Shown here: piece by piece, positions 1 to 6,554 of the stretch | How the letters are laid out: each line of letters starts with the position of its first letter | Position numbering within the stretch: the first letter of the stretch is position 1 | Origin: Sphingomonadaceae bacterium | Lineage (GTDB): Bacteria > Pseudomonadota > Alphaproteobacteria > Sphingomonadales > Sphingomonadaceae | DNA: 6,689 bases | Assembly (NCBI GenBank): GCA_014380205.1 | Contig: JACMKH010000240.1 | Span: 1-6,689, forward strand | Direction: 5' to 3' | Notes under the pieces: generated by a model | The model's database searches: none | What the model saw: the letters and a program-made list of their open reading frames with translations, nothing else | What the model was told of the DNA's origin: nothing | Made by a program: the position numbers and the translations under genes

Positions 1-614
1 CCTCGCCCGCCACCGACGACGCACAGATCGCCCGCGCGGCGGGACTGTCCGTCGCCGTCGTCGAGGGCGATCGCGCGCTCGACAAGCTCACCTACGCCGC
101 CGACTTCGAGCGCCGCGCGTCGGCCGGACTCACCCGCATCGGCATGGGCTTCGACGTCCACGCCTTCGCGCCCGGCGATCACATTTGGCTCGGCGGCGTC
201 CGCATCGCCCACGACCGCGCGCTCGCCGGCCATTCGGACGCCGATGTCGCGCTCCACGCGCTCACCGACGCGATCCTCGGCGCGCTCGCCGCGGGCGACA
301 TCGGCGATCACTTTCCCCCGAGCGACGAGCGCTGGCGCGGCGCCGATTCGGCCGCGTTTCTCCGCCATGCCGCGGCGCTCGTCCGCAGCGCGGGATTGCA
401 GGTCAGCCACGTCGACGTCACTATTATCTGCGAGGCGCCAAAGGTCGCGCCGCATCGCGCGGCGATGCGCGCGCGGATCGCGGAAATACTTGCGATTTCC
501 GAAGATGCTGTCAGCGTAAAGGCGACGACGACCGAGCGGCTGGGCTTTCTTGGCCGGGGCGAGGGGATCGCGGCGCAGGCCGTCGCGACTTTGGAGGGGA
601 GACGGCGGGGATGA
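1..614 (+). CDS. ispDF: Bifunctional IspD/IspF (MEP pathway), 3' part; 5' end outside window
   Basis: The frame is open from the window edge (first full codon at 3) to TGA at 612-614. The first ~40 residues match the C-terminus of IspD (2-C-methyl-D-erythritol 4-phosphate cytidylyltransferase), with ATDDAQ followed by VAVVEGD and [10 protein letters not shown] short linker leads into a complete IspF domain (2-C-methyl-D-erythritol 2,4-cyclodiphosphate synthase) from about position 144. Counting from the Met at 144, the expected metal ligands are D4 and H6 (GFDVHAF) and H38 (HSDADVALH). DHFPPSD (55-61) and the C-terminal [17 protein letters not shown] signature are also present. IspD attaches CMP to MEP and IspF closes the cyclodiphosphate, on the cytosolic route to IPP and DMAPP. 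Because the IspD part reads in frame into IspF, the ATG at 144 is an internal Met, not the gene start. The stop overlaps the next ATG by 4 bp. Fused IspDF is common in Alphaproteobacteria. Confidence 0.95.
   Translation, partial: SPATDDAQIARAAGLSVAVVEGDRALDKLTYAADFERRASAGLTRIGMGFDVHAFAPGDHIWLGGVRIAHDRALAGHSDADVALHALTDAILGALAAGDIGDHFPPSDERWRGADSAAFLRHAAALVRSAGLQVSHVDVTIICEAPKVAPHRAAMRARIAEILAISEDAVSVKATTTERLGFLGRGEGIAAQAVATLEGRRRG
593..602 (+). promoter_or_regulatory. Ribosome binding site for the exported 171-aa protein
   Basis: A purine-rich stretch, GGAGGGGAGA, lies inside the last codons of ispDF. It ends 8 nt before the ATG at 611. It supports that ATG as a real start rather than an internal codon of the longer open frame that continues upstream. 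Confidence 0.6.
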
Positions 615-1126
615 AAGGGCGCGCGATAGGAGCCGGGCTGGCGGCGCTCTCGATGGCTTCGCAGGCGGCGGCGCAGCCCGTCTGCGTGACGGCCGCGGAG
701 AGCGATGCGATATTCGCGACCACGCTTCCTGGCATCATGGATAATCTGCGCGAGCGTTGCGCGCCCCGGCTCCCCGCCGATTCGGTGCTGATGGCGCGCG
801 GCGGCGCGGCCGCCGAACGCTATCGCGCAGCCGCGGACGCGGGACGGGCGCTGGCGATCGCAGCGCTCGAGCGCGTGTTCGCGACCGGCGAACCTGCGGT
901 GGACGACGCCTTATCGGGAGAGGCCATGCTCGCGCTGTTCGAAGCAGGCTTTGAGGCCGAGATGGCCCCGAACCTCGACGCGCGCGGCTGCGCCAGGGCC
1001 GAGGCCATCTTCGGCGCGATCGAGCCACTCCCGGCCGCCAATCTCACGCGGCTGATCTCGGTGTTCATGGCGATCGGCGCCGAGGATGCCGATCCCGGCG
1101 AGGCGCCTCCGTTCCGCATCTGCTGA
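611..1126 (+). CDS. Exported hypothetical protein, 171 aa, four cysteines
   Basis: I do not recognise this family. The ATG overlaps the ispDF stop as ATGA, behind a good Shine-Dalgarno stretch, which implies translational coupling. The N-terminus reads as a Sec signal peptide: MKGR, a hydrophobic alanine-rich core, then a likely signal peptidase I site near QAAA/QPV (around residues 21-22). The mature part is about 150 residues, rich in Ala and Glu and probably mostly helical. It has four Cys (25, 50, 127 and the last residue, 171), which could form two disulfides in the periplasm. No catalytic motif or membrane helix beyond the signal is apparent. It lies between ispDF and the CinA-like gene on the same strand, with 46 bp to the latter's proposed start. 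Its neighbours are cytosolic enzymes, so context gives no functional hint. That it is a real coding gene is well supported by the signal peptide and the coupled start; its role is unknown. Confidence 0.8.
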   Translation: MKGRAIGAGLAALSMASQAAAQPVCVTAAESDAIFATTLPGIMDNLRERCAPRLPADSVLMARGGAAAERYRAAADAGRALAIAALERVFATGEPAVDDALSGEAMLALFEAGFEAEMAPNLDARGCARAEAIFGAIEPLPAANLTRLISVFMAIGAEDADPGEAPPFRIC

Positions 1127-1172
1127 TTGCGCGCGCGGAGGAACCCGTTTAGAGGCCGCGCGCTTTCCGCCC

Positions 1173-1730
1173 GTGAACATCCAAACCAGGATCGTGCCCG
1201 AAACCGTCCAAACCCTCCTGCCAAGCGAGCTCGTCTGCGCCGCGCGCAAGGTGATCGAGGCGAACCGCGCCGTCGAGCGCCGGATCGCGGTCGCCGAGAG
1301 CTGTACGGGCGGGCTGGTCAGCGCCGCGCTGACCGAGGTGCCGGGCGCGTCGGATGTGTTCGTCAACGCCTTCGTGACCTATTCGGACGAGGCCAAGCGC
1401 GCGCTCTTGGGCGTGCATGAGGACATCCTCGATTCGTTCGGCGCGGTCTCGCCGGCGGTTGCCTGGGCGATGGCGCAGGGCGCGCTCGAGCGCAGCGACG
1501 CCGATGTCGTCGTCGCGATCACCGGAATCGCCGGCCCCGACGGCGGCACCGAGCGCAAGCCCGTGGGTACCGTGGTGTTCGCCAAGGCGCGGCGCGGCGG
1601 CGATCCGAACGATGTCGTTGCCGACCGGCACGATTTCGGTGACTTGGGCCGCGGCGGCATCCGCCTTCAGGCCGCCTTGGGCGCGCTCGCGCTGCTCATG
1701 CCCGACGCGTCGGACAAGCCCGTGCCGTAA
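1173..1730 (+). CDS. pncC: CinA C-terminal domain / nicotinamide-nucleotide amidase-like protein
   Basis: The product is about 185 aa from the GTG at 1173. It carries the CinA-C fold only: [13 protein letters not shown] with the family's conserved serine (S43), then [30 protein letters not shown] (residues 115-125) and KPVGTVVFA. In characterised members this domain (PncC) deamidates nicotinamide mononucleotide to nicotinate mononucleotide in pyridine nucleotide recycling. The N-terminal molybdopterin-binding-like domain of full-length CinA is absent, which is usual for the stand-alone form. The start is uncertain. An in-frame ATG at 1086 lies inside the preceding gene and would add 29 low-complexity residues, while GTGs at 1173 and 1194 fit the family length better. 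None has a convincing Shine-Dalgarno at ideal spacing. The last 64 bp overlap the convergent RatA-like gene. Activity on NMN is inferred from the family. Confidence 0.9.
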   Translation: MNIQTRIVPETVQTLLPSELVCAARKVIEANRAVERRIAVAESCTGGLVSAALTEVPGASDVFVNAFVTYSDEAKRALLGVHEDILDSFGAVSPAVAWAMAQGALERSDADVVVAITGIAGPDGGTERKPVGTVVFAKARRGGDPNDVVADRHDFGDLGRGGIRLQAALGALALLMPDASDKPVP

Positions 1731-2149
1731 AGCACTGCGGCGCGCTCCTCAAACGCTCCGATCATGCGCATCAACGCGCGATCGAACATCTGCCCCGCGA
1801 TCATCTCGAACACGCGGTTCCTGAACGCGAAATCGACGTGGAAATCGACCACGCAGCCGCCGGGCGCGGGGCGAAACTTCCAGTCGTTATGCAGATATTT
1901 GAGAGGCCCCTCGACATAGTCGACGCGGATCGCCTCGGGGCGGTGCTTGTCGACGCGCGAGGTGAAGGTCTCGCGCAGCGACTTGAACCCGACGATCAGG
2001 TCCGCAACCATCTCGCTCGCACTGTTCGAGCGGACGCGGACCGCGATCACCCAGGGCAGGAACTCGGCGTAGCGGCCGACATCGGCGACCAGATCGAACA
2101 TCTGCTCGCGCGTATAGGGAAGCGCGCGCGACTCGGTATGGCGGGGCAT
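1667..2149 (-). CDS. RatA / Coq10-type START-domain (SRPBCC) protein
   Basis: The product is 160 aa, starting [21 protein letters not shown]. Family hallmarks are the N-terminal beta strand and helix, [14 protein letters not shown] (residues 20-33), [32 protein letters not shown], and a long C-terminal helix with [24 protein letters not shown]. The group includes mitochondrial Coq10, a ubiquinone-binding protein needed for respiration, and E. coli RatA, described as a ribosome-association toxin. For an alphaproteobacterial gene beside lipA, a Coq10-like lipid-binding role is the more natural inference, although databases often label it a toxin. The start overlaps the lipA stop by one base (TGATG), so translation is probably coupled. 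AGGG lies 4 nt upstream. The domain ends near YG (residue 142). The final 18 residues are a Ser/Ala-rich tail and are encoded in the overlap with the CinA-like gene. Confidence 0.9.
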   Translation of the reverse strand: MPRHTESRALPYTREQMFDLVADVGRYAEFLPWVIAVRVRSNSASEMVADLIVGFKSLRETFTSRVDKHRPEAIRVDYVEGPLKYLHNDWKFRPAPGGCVVDFHVDFAFRNRVFEMIAGQMFDRALMRMIGAFEERAAVLYGTGLSDASGMSSASAPKAA

Positions 2150-3075
2150 CAGGCCCTGGCGAGATGCGCTTGGCGCGCCGCGCGCAGCTTCTCGAAATCG
2201 TCGCCCGCGTGATAGCTCGAGCGCGTCAGCGGACTCGAGGCGACGAGCAAAAAGCCTTTCGCGCGCGCAACGGCGGCATAGGCGTCGAACGCTTGCGGGC
2301 TGACGAAATCCATGACCTTCGCGTGGCGCGGCGTGGGCTGGAGATACTGGCCCATCGTCAGGAAATCGATGCCGGCCGAGCGCATGTCGTCCATCACCTG
2401 ATGGACCTCCATCCGCTCCTCGCCGAGCCCGAGCATGATCCCCGACTTTGTGAAGATCGACGGATCGAGCCGCTTGACGCCCTCGAGCAGCCGCAGCGAC
2501 GCGTAATAGCGCGCGCCGGGACGGATCGTCGGATAAAGCCGCGGCACCGTCTCGAGATTGTGGTTGTAGACGTCGGGCCGCGCGGCGACGATCGCCTCGA
2601 CCGCCGCCTCGTGCTTGTTGCGGAAATCGGGGGTGAGGATCTCGATCGTCGTGCCGGGCGTGGTCCGGCGCAGCGCTTCGATAACCTTGACGAACTGTCC
2701 CGCGCCGCCATCGGGCAGGTCGTCGCGATCGACCGAGGTGACGACGATATGCTCGAGCCCGAGCCGCGCCGCCGCGTCGGCGACATGCTGCGGCTCGGCG
2801 AGGTCGACCGCGCGCGGCATCCCGGTCTTGACGTTGCAGAAGGCGCAGGCGCGCGTGCAGACATCGCCGAGGATCATCACCGTCGCGTGCTTCTTGGTCC
2901 AGCACTCGCCGATGTTGGGGCAGGCCGCCTCCTCGCACACCGTGTTGAGGTTGAGCTCGCGCATCAGCCGGCGCGTCTCGTTGAACGCCGCGCCGACGGG
3001 CGCTTTGACGCGAATCCAGTCGGGCTTGCGCGCGCGGGACGGGAGCGTTGCGGCGAGGGCGGTCGCGTCGGCCAT
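2149..3075 (-). CDS. lipA: Lipoyl synthase (radical SAM)
   Basis: The product is 308 aa from the ATG at 3075. LipA inserts two sulfur atoms into octanoyl chains on the E2 subunits of 2-oxoacid dehydrogenases and on GcvH, forming lipoyl cofactor in the cytosol. Both 4Fe-4S clusters are visible. The auxiliary cluster CX4CX5C is at C47, C52 and C58 ([12 protein letters not shown]). The radical SAM CX3CX2C is at C73, C77 and C80 (CTRACAFC). The C-terminal RSSYHAG motif (285-291) holds the conserved serine that ligates the auxiliary cluster. [32 protein letters not shown] and [10 protein letters not shown] are also typical. An in-frame ATG at 3162 would add 29 Pro/Arg-rich residues overlapping the preceding gene's end. 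I chose the later start ([20 protein letters not shown]), which matches the usual LipA N-terminus, although its ribosome binding site is weak. It lies 40 bp downstream of the DUF4440-type gene and ends in the RatA-like ATG. Confidence 0.97.
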   Translation of the reverse strand: MADATALAATLPSRARKPDWIRVKAPVGAAFNETRRLMRELNLNTVCEEAACPNIGECWTKKHATVMILGDVCTRACAFCNVKTGMPRAVDLAEPQHVADAAARLGLEHIVVTSVDRDDLPDGGAGQFVKVIEALRRTTPGTTIEILTPDFRNKHEAAVEAIVAARPDVYNHNLETVPRLYPTIRPGARYYASLRLLEGVKRLDPSIFTKSGIMLGLGEERMEVHQVMDDMRSAGIDFLTMGQYLQPTPRHAKVMDFVSPQAFDAYAAVARAKGFLLVASSPLTRSSYHAGDDFEKLRAARQAHLARA

Positions 3076-3115
3076 GGCCGCCAGATAGCGATGCGCGCCC
3101 TGCCCCGCCACCCCG

Positions 3116-3601
3116 CTATTCGTAGGTTGCGGCGGTGTCGGGCGCGTCCTGCGAGGAGACATGGTTAAGCGAGATCACCCAGCGGCCGCCGACCCGACGC
3201 ATCAACCGCGTGTTGATGCCATATTGCGGGCTTTGGGGCCGTTCGAGCCGGTAGCGGCTGATCAGCATCGCGGCGTCCTCCGCGAGCATTTCAACTTGGA
3301 TGTCGCTAAAGGTGAGCCGGCCCCGCCGCGTGGGATCGCCACCATAATCGCGGACGTAATGGTCGAGCGTCCCCTGCCAGCCGTCCTGAAAACGCCCGCG
3401 CGAGACGAAGACCACGCCGGGATTGAGGAAGCCCGCCATATAGCCGGCGAAATCGCCGCGGTTCCACGCTTCCTGCATGGCGGCGATGACCGCGCGGATG
3501 TCGGCATCGGCCCGAACGGCGACGTCGGGGGCGACCGGCTCGGCATATAGCGGTGACGGCGCGCAGGCGAGCAACGCGAGCGCGGCGAGAGCTTTCCACA
3601 T
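3116..3601 (-). CDS. Exported NTF2-like (DUF4440/SnoaL-type) protein
   Basis: The product is 161 aa. The N-terminus [20 protein letters not shown] is a secretion signal. The probable signal peptidase I site is after YA (residue 20), although LLAC (Cys13) could act as a lipobox, so a lipoprotein is possible. The rest resembles the cone-shaped NTF2-like fold. A first helix reads [20 protein letters not shown] (residues 32-51), followed by [18 protein letters not shown], a central region ending [21 protein letters not shown], then [20 protein letters not shown]. This pattern is typical of DUF4440 / ketosteroid-isomerase-like proteins. No reaction can be assigned, because the fold serves both enzymes and ligand-binding proteins. 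AGGAGG lies 8 nt before the ATG, the best ribosome binding site in the window. The gene diverges from trpG across 62 bp and is followed by lipA after 40 bp, so it may be co-transcribed with lipA. Confidence 0.85.
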   Translation of the reverse strand: MWKALAALALLACAPSPLYAEPVAPDVAVRADADIRAVIAAMQEAWNRGDFAGYMAGFLNPGVVFVSRGRFQDGWQGTLDHYVRDYGGDPTRRGRLTFSDIQVEMLAEDAAMLISRYRLERPQSPQYGINTRLMRRVGGRWVISLNHVSSQDAPDTAATYE

Positions 3602-3663
3602 CGGACTATCCTCCTTCCCGGTCAGGCTATGCGCCCCCGCGCCTCCGCGCTAGACGCCGCGCC
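3602..3663. promoter_or_regulatory. Divergent intergenic region between the NTF2-like gene and trpG
   Basis: This 62-bp gap should hold or border the start signals of both divergent transcription units. I find no recognisable -35/-10 pair, no inverted repeat that looks like an operator, and no Trp-codon leader peptide. The trpG promoter may lie inside the 5' part of the NTF2-like gene. The region does hold a 12-codon ORF in + orientation (see its own entry). Confidence 0.4.
3610..3615 (-). promoter_or_regulatory. Consensus ribosome binding site of the exported NTF2-like gene
   Basis: On the minus strand this reads AGGAGG, followed by 8 nt (ATAGTCCG) and the ATG ending at 3599. It fixes the start of the 161-aa protein. 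It is much stronger than the initiation regions of lipA, trpG or trpD nearby. Confidence 0.8.
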
Positions 3664-3667
3664 ATGA
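3629..3667 (+). other. Possible 12-codon upstream ORF overlapping the trpG start
   Basis: ATG at 3629 opens a frame coding [12 protein letters not shown]. Its TGA at 3665-3667 overlaps the trpG ATG (3664-3666) as ATGA. trpG itself has no clear Shine-Dalgarno, so re-initiation after this mini-ORF is conceivable. It contains no Trp codon, so it is not a classical trp attenuation leader, and its own ribosome binding site is poor (AGG only 2-3 nt upstream). A chance ORF of this length is quite likely in GC-rich DNA. Confidence 0.2.
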
Positions 3668-4254
3668 TCCTCGTCATCGACAACTACGACAGTTTCACCT
3701 GGAACCTCGTCCACTATCTGCGCGAGCTCGGCGCCGAGGTCGAGGTCTTCCGCAACGATGCGATCACCGTCGACGAGGCGATCGCGTCGGGCGCGCGGGG
3801 CTTCCTGATCTCGCCGGGCCCCCGCACCCCCAACGAGGCCGGCATCAGCCTCGATCTCGTCGCCGCGTGCGCCGAGGCGGAGCGTCCGCTGCTCGGCGTG
3901 TGCCTCGGCCATCAGGCGATCGGCCAGCATTTCGGCGGCAAGGTCGTACGCGGCGGGCTGATGCACGGCAAGACCTCGCTGGTCGAGCATGACAGGTCAG
4001 GCGTGTTCGCGAGCCTCCCCTCGCCTTTCACCGCGACGCGCTATCATTCGCTAATCGTCGAGGAGCTCGCCGATCCGCTCGAGATCAATGCCTGGGCGCG
4101 CGACGCGACGATCATGGGAATCCGCCACAAGACGCTGCCGATCCACGGCGTCCAGTTCCACCCCGAAAGCATCGCCACCGAGCACGGCCATGCGCTGCTC
4201 GCGAATTTCCTCGCGATTGCCGGGATCGAGGCGAAGGCCCTCGCCCGATCCTGA
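3664..4254 (+). CDS. trpG: Anthranilate synthase glutamine amidotransferase subunit
   Basis: The product is 196 aa, the usual length for TrpG. This class I glutamine amidotransferase releases ammonia from glutamine and passes it to TrpE, which makes anthranilate from chorismate, the first committed step to tryptophan. It starts [19 protein letters not shown], the family N-terminus. The oxyanion region [12 protein letters not shown] is at 49-60. The nucleophile Cys80 sits in [17 protein letters not shown], and His166 and Glu168 in GVQFHPES complete the triad. VRGGLMHGK and RYHSLIV are also typical of the TrpG/PabA group. A p-aminobenzoate role (PabA) or a shared one cannot be excluded from this subunit alone, but trpD and trpC directly downstream favour TrpG. 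The frame is open upstream to 3553, but those residues are Arg-rich and overlap the divergent gene, so the ATG at 3664 is preferred. No strong ribosome binding site is seen. The gap to trpD is 52 bp. Confidence 0.95.
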   Translation: MILVIDNYDSFTWNLVHYLRELGAEVEVFRNDAITVDEAIASGARGFLISPGPRTPNEAGISLDLVAACAEAERPLLGVCLGHQAIGQHFGGKVVRGGLMHGKTSLVEHDRSGVFASLPSPFTATRYHSLIVEELADPLEINAWARDATIMGIRHKTLPIHGVQFHPESIATEHGHALLANFLAIAGIEAKALARS

Positions 4255-4306
4255 CAAGCAAATCTATCTGGCCAGCCCGCGCGCGCTGTGCTTGGGCGGC
4301 GCGGCC

Positions 4307-5299
4307 ATGCTCTACACCACCCTCCCCGATCCCGCCGAGCCGCTCGACTTCGACACGGCCTATGCCGGTTTCGCGACGATGCTCGATGGCGTCCCGTCGG
4401 ATGGCGAGATCCAGTATTTCCTGACCGAGATGACCGAGCGCGAGGAGACCGCGACCGAGATCGCCGCCGCCGCGACCGCGATGCGCGAGCGGCTGATTCC
4501 GATTAACGCGCCCGAAGGCGCGATCGACGTGTGCGGAACGGGGGGCGACGGGCATCTCACCCTCAACGTCTCGACAGCCGTCGCGATCGCCGTCGCGGCG
4601 GCGGGCGTCCCGGTCGCCAAGCACGGCAACCGCGCCGCGTCGAGCCGATCGGGCGCGGCCGACACGCTCGAATGGATCGGGCTCGACATGACGCGCGCGG
4701 GCGCGGAGGCCGAGGCGAGCCTCGCCGAGCTCGGCATCTGCTTCCTGTTCGCGGCGAACCACCATCCCGCGATGAAGCGGATCACCCCGATCAGGAAGCG
4801 CATCGGCCGGCGCACGATCTTCAACCTGATGGGGCCGCTCTCGAACCCCGCGCGCGTCCGCCGCCAGCTGATCGGCATCGCGCGCCCCTCCTACGTCCCG
4901 ATCTACGCCGAAGCGCTCGACCGGCTCGGCGCGGATGGCGCGATGATCGCGAGCGGCGAGGAGGCGCTCGACGAGATTTCGGTGGCGGGGCCGAGCCGGC
5001 TCGGCTGCATCGGCGATGTCGACGCGGGCGAGCGCGTGGTCCCCGAGGACGCGGGGCTCGGCCGACATCCGGTGACCGCGATCCGCGGCGGCGATCCCGA
5101 TATCAACGGCGCGGCGCTGCTCCGCCTGCTGGGCGGCGACGCGGGTGCCTATCGCGACGCGGTTCTGCTTAACAGCGCAGCGGCGCTGATAGTCGCGGGA
5201 CGGACGGCCGACTGGGCCGAAGGCGCGGCGATCGCGGCCGAAAGCATCGACAGCGGCGCGGCCAAGGCGCTGCTCGAGCGGTGGATCGACTTTCATTGA
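4307..5299 (+). CDS. trpD: Anthranilate phosphoribosyltransferase
   Basis: The product is 330 aa, normal for the family. TrpD transfers the phosphoribosyl group of PRPP to anthranilate, giving phosphoribosyl-anthranilate. The PRPP-binding glycine loop [10 protein letters not shown] spans residues 74-83, followed by [35 protein letters not shown] (105-119) lines the anthranilate and PRPP sites. [20 protein letters not shown] and [10 protein letters not shown] (173-182) are further signatures, and ALDEIS (220-225) corresponds to the Mg-binding Asp-Glu pair. The ATG at 4307 gives [15 protein letters not shown]. The ribosome binding site is weak, and the frame is open further upstream through trpG without a better start. 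The TGA at 5297-5299 overlaps the proposed TTG start of trpC. It is not fused to TrpG, unlike enterobacterial TrpGD. Confidence 0.95.
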   Translation: MLYTTLPDPAEPLDFDTAYAGFATMLDGVPSDGEIQYFLTEMTEREETATEIAAAATAMRERLIPINAPEGAIDVCGTGGDGHLTLNVSTAVAIAVAAAGVPVAKHGNRAASSRSGAADTLEWIGLDMTRAGAEAEASLAELGICFLFAANHHPAMKRITPIRKRIGRRTIFNLMGPLSNPARVRRQLIGIARPSYVPIYAEALDRLGADGAMIASGEEALDEISVAGPSRLGCIGDVDAGERVVPEDAGLGRHPVTAIRGGDPDINGAALLRLLGGDAGAYRDAVLLNSAAALIVAGRTADWAEGAAIAAESIDSGAAKALLERWIDFH

Positions 5300-6087
5300 G
5301 CGGTCGCCTCGCCGAAATCTGCGCGGCTAAGCGCGCCGAGGTAGCGCGGCGCAAGGCGGGCGCGAGTATCGCCGATCTCGACGCACAAGCCGCGGCGCAG
5401 ACGCCGCCGCGCGGCTTTCGCGCGGCGCTCGATGCGGAGGCGAAGGAGGGTTATGGCCTGATCGCCGAGATCAAGCGGGCGAGCCCCTCGAAAGGACTGA
5501 TCCGCCCCGATTTCGATCCGCCCGCACATGCGCGCGCCTATGCGGCGGGCGGCGCGGCGTGCCTGTCGGTGCTCACCGATGGGCCCTTCTTCCAGGGCGA
5601 TGACGATTTCCTCATCGCCGCCCGCGCCGCCGTCCCGCTCCCCGTCTTGCGCAAGGATTTCATGCTCGATCCCTGGCAGGCCGCCGAGTCGCGGGCGATC
5701 GGAGCCGACGCGATCCTGATCATCGTCGCGGCGCTCGACGACGGCGCGATGGCCGAGATCGAGGCGGCCGCGATCGAGCGCGGAATGGATGTCCTCGTCG
5801 AAGTTCATAACGAGGCCGAGCTTGAGCGCGCGCTTCGCCTGCGCTCGACGCTGATCGGCGTCAACAACCGCGACCTCGCCGATTTCAGCGTCGACATCGG
5901 CCGCGCCGCGCGTCTGGCTCCGCTCGTTCCCGAGGGCTATACGCTCGTCGCCGAGAGCGGGCTTGGGACCAAGGCCGATCTCGACGGGCTGGCGGACGAT
6001 GGCGTGCGCTGCTTCCTGGTCGGAGAATCGCTGATGCGCGAGGACGACATCGAGGCCGCGACGCGCCGCCTGCTCGAAACGGCATGA
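5296..6087 (+). CDS. trpC: Indole-3-glycerol-phosphate synthase
   Basis: The product is 263 aa if started at the TTG at 5296. The enzyme closes the indole ring of carboxyphenylamino-deoxyribulose phosphate, giving indole-3-glycerol phosphate. It is a TIM barrel with all the usual active-site stretches: [10 protein letters not shown] (E58, K60), [24 protein letters not shown] (K120), VEVHNEAEL (E169), GVNNRDL (N190), AESGL (E220, S221) and FLVGESLMR. It is not fused to TrpF. No ATG is available. TTG at 5296 gives [16 protein letters not shown], the usual N-terminus, and overlaps the trpD stop as TTGA. GTG at 5281 is an in-frame alternative adding five residues (MDRLS). GGTGGA about 10 nt before the TTG could serve as the ribosome binding site. 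The stop overlaps the moaC ATG by 4 bp. Gene identity is certain; the start is not. Confidence 0.93.
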   Translation: MSGRLAEICAAKRAEVARRKAGASIADLDAQAAAQTPPRGFRAALDAEAKEGYGLIAEIKRASPSKGLIRPDFDPPAHARAYAAGGAACLSVLTDGPFFQGDDDFLIAARAAVPLPVLRKDFMLDPWQAAESRAIGADAILIIVAALDDGAMAEIEAAAIERGMDVLVEVHNEAELERALRLRSTLIGVNNRDLADFSVDIGRAARLAPLVPEGYTLVAESGLGTKADLDGLADDGVRCFLVGESLMREDDIEAATRRLLETA

Positions 6088-6554
6088 GCGGGCTCACCCA
6101 TATCGGCGAGGACGGCGCAGCGCGCATGGTCGACGTCTCGGGCAAGGCGCGGAGCGCGCGCGAGGCAACCGCTACAGGGCGAATCGAGATGACGCGCGAG
6201 ACCGCCGCGGGAATCCGCGCGGGCGATGTCGCCAAGGGCGACGTCCTCGGGGTGGCGCGAATCGCGGGGATCATGGCGGCCAAGAAGACCGGCGATCTGA
6301 TCCCGCTCTGCCATCCGCTGCCGCTCAGCGGCGTGACGCTCGATCTCGCGCTCGACGATGGCGGAGTCACCGCGACCGCTACGGTCCGCACGACGCACGA
6401 AACCGGCGTCGAGATGGAGGCGCTCATCGCCGTCTCGGTCGCGCTGCTGACGATCTACGACATGGCCAAGGCGCTCGACCGAGGCATGACGATCGGCGGC
6501 GTGCGCCTGCTCGCCAAATCGGGCGGCCGATCGGGCGACTGGCGCGCCGATTGA
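6084..6554 (+). CDS. moaC: Cyclic pyranopterin monophosphate synthase (Mo cofactor synthesis)
   Basis: The product is 156 aa, the standard MoaC length. It converts the MoaA product 3',8-cyclo-7,8-dihydro-GTP into cyclic pyranopterin monophosphate, an early step of molybdenum cofactor synthesis in the cytosol. It starts [19 protein letters not shown]. Conserved stretches are [38 protein letters not shown] (Lys51 is equivalent to the catalytic lysine near the start of this stretch), [40 protein letters not shown] (active-site D126 and K129) and the C-terminal [10 protein letters not shown]. The ATG overlaps the trpC stop (ATGA) and the TGA overlaps the moeA start (TTGA), so it appears embedded in one operon with the trp genes. 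No ribosome binding site of its own is evident, which fits coupled translation. Confidence 0.96.
   Translation: MSGLTHIGEDGAARMVDVSGKARSAREATATGRIEMTRETAAGIRAGDVAKGDVLGVARIAGIMAAKKTGDLIPLCHPLPLSGVTLDLALDDGGVTATATVRTTHETGVEMEALIAVSVALLTIYDMAKALDRGMTIGGVRLLAKSGGRSGDWRAD

Noticed and set aside
1086..1172. Earlier ATG start of the CinA-like gene
   Set aside because: It would overlap the preceding gene by 41 bp and add residues unlike the family. GTG at 1173 gives a normal length, although its ribosome binding site is also weak.
1653..1665. Hairpin GGCGG-CAT-CCGCC just past the RatA-like stop, as a terminator on the - strand
   Set aside because: The stem is only 5 bp, has no T-run after it, and lies in conserved CinA coding sequence. 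Such short GC palindromes are common by chance here.
1667..2149. Toxin-antitoxin system suggested by RatA-type homology
   Set aside because: No antitoxin-like small gene is adjacent. The neighbour is lipA, and the family also contains ubiquinone-binding Coq10 proteins, so a toxin call is not supported.
2150..2938. Upstream in-frame extension of the RatA-like gene through lipA (423-codon frame)
   Set aside because: The extension lies in a shifted frame over lipA and is Arg/Ala-rich. The RatA domain begins right at the ATG ending at 2147, with a TGATG junction.
3076..3162. Earlier lipA start giving 29 extra residues
   Set aside because: The extra residues are Pro/Arg-rich, overlap the end of the NTF2-like gene and do not resemble LipA N-termini. 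The ATG at 3075 gives the usual protein.
2164..3168. Long open frame of 334 codons on the + strand opposite lipA
   Set aside because: It lies antisense to lipA, whose cysteine motifs and conserved stretches are unmistakable. The product is Arg/Asp/His-rich without recognisable motifs, as expected for a shadow frame in GC-rich DNA.
4255..4306. trpG-trpD gap as an attenuator or riboswitch
   Set aside because: Only 52 bp, with a weak CCGCGC/GCGCGG pairing at best, no T-run and no Trp codon cluster.
4112..5296. Long open frame of 394 codons on the - strand opposite trpD
   Set aside because: It is antisense to trpD, which carries all the anthranilate phosphoribosyltransferase motifs. Composition is Arg-rich and motif-free, so it is a codon-bias shadow.
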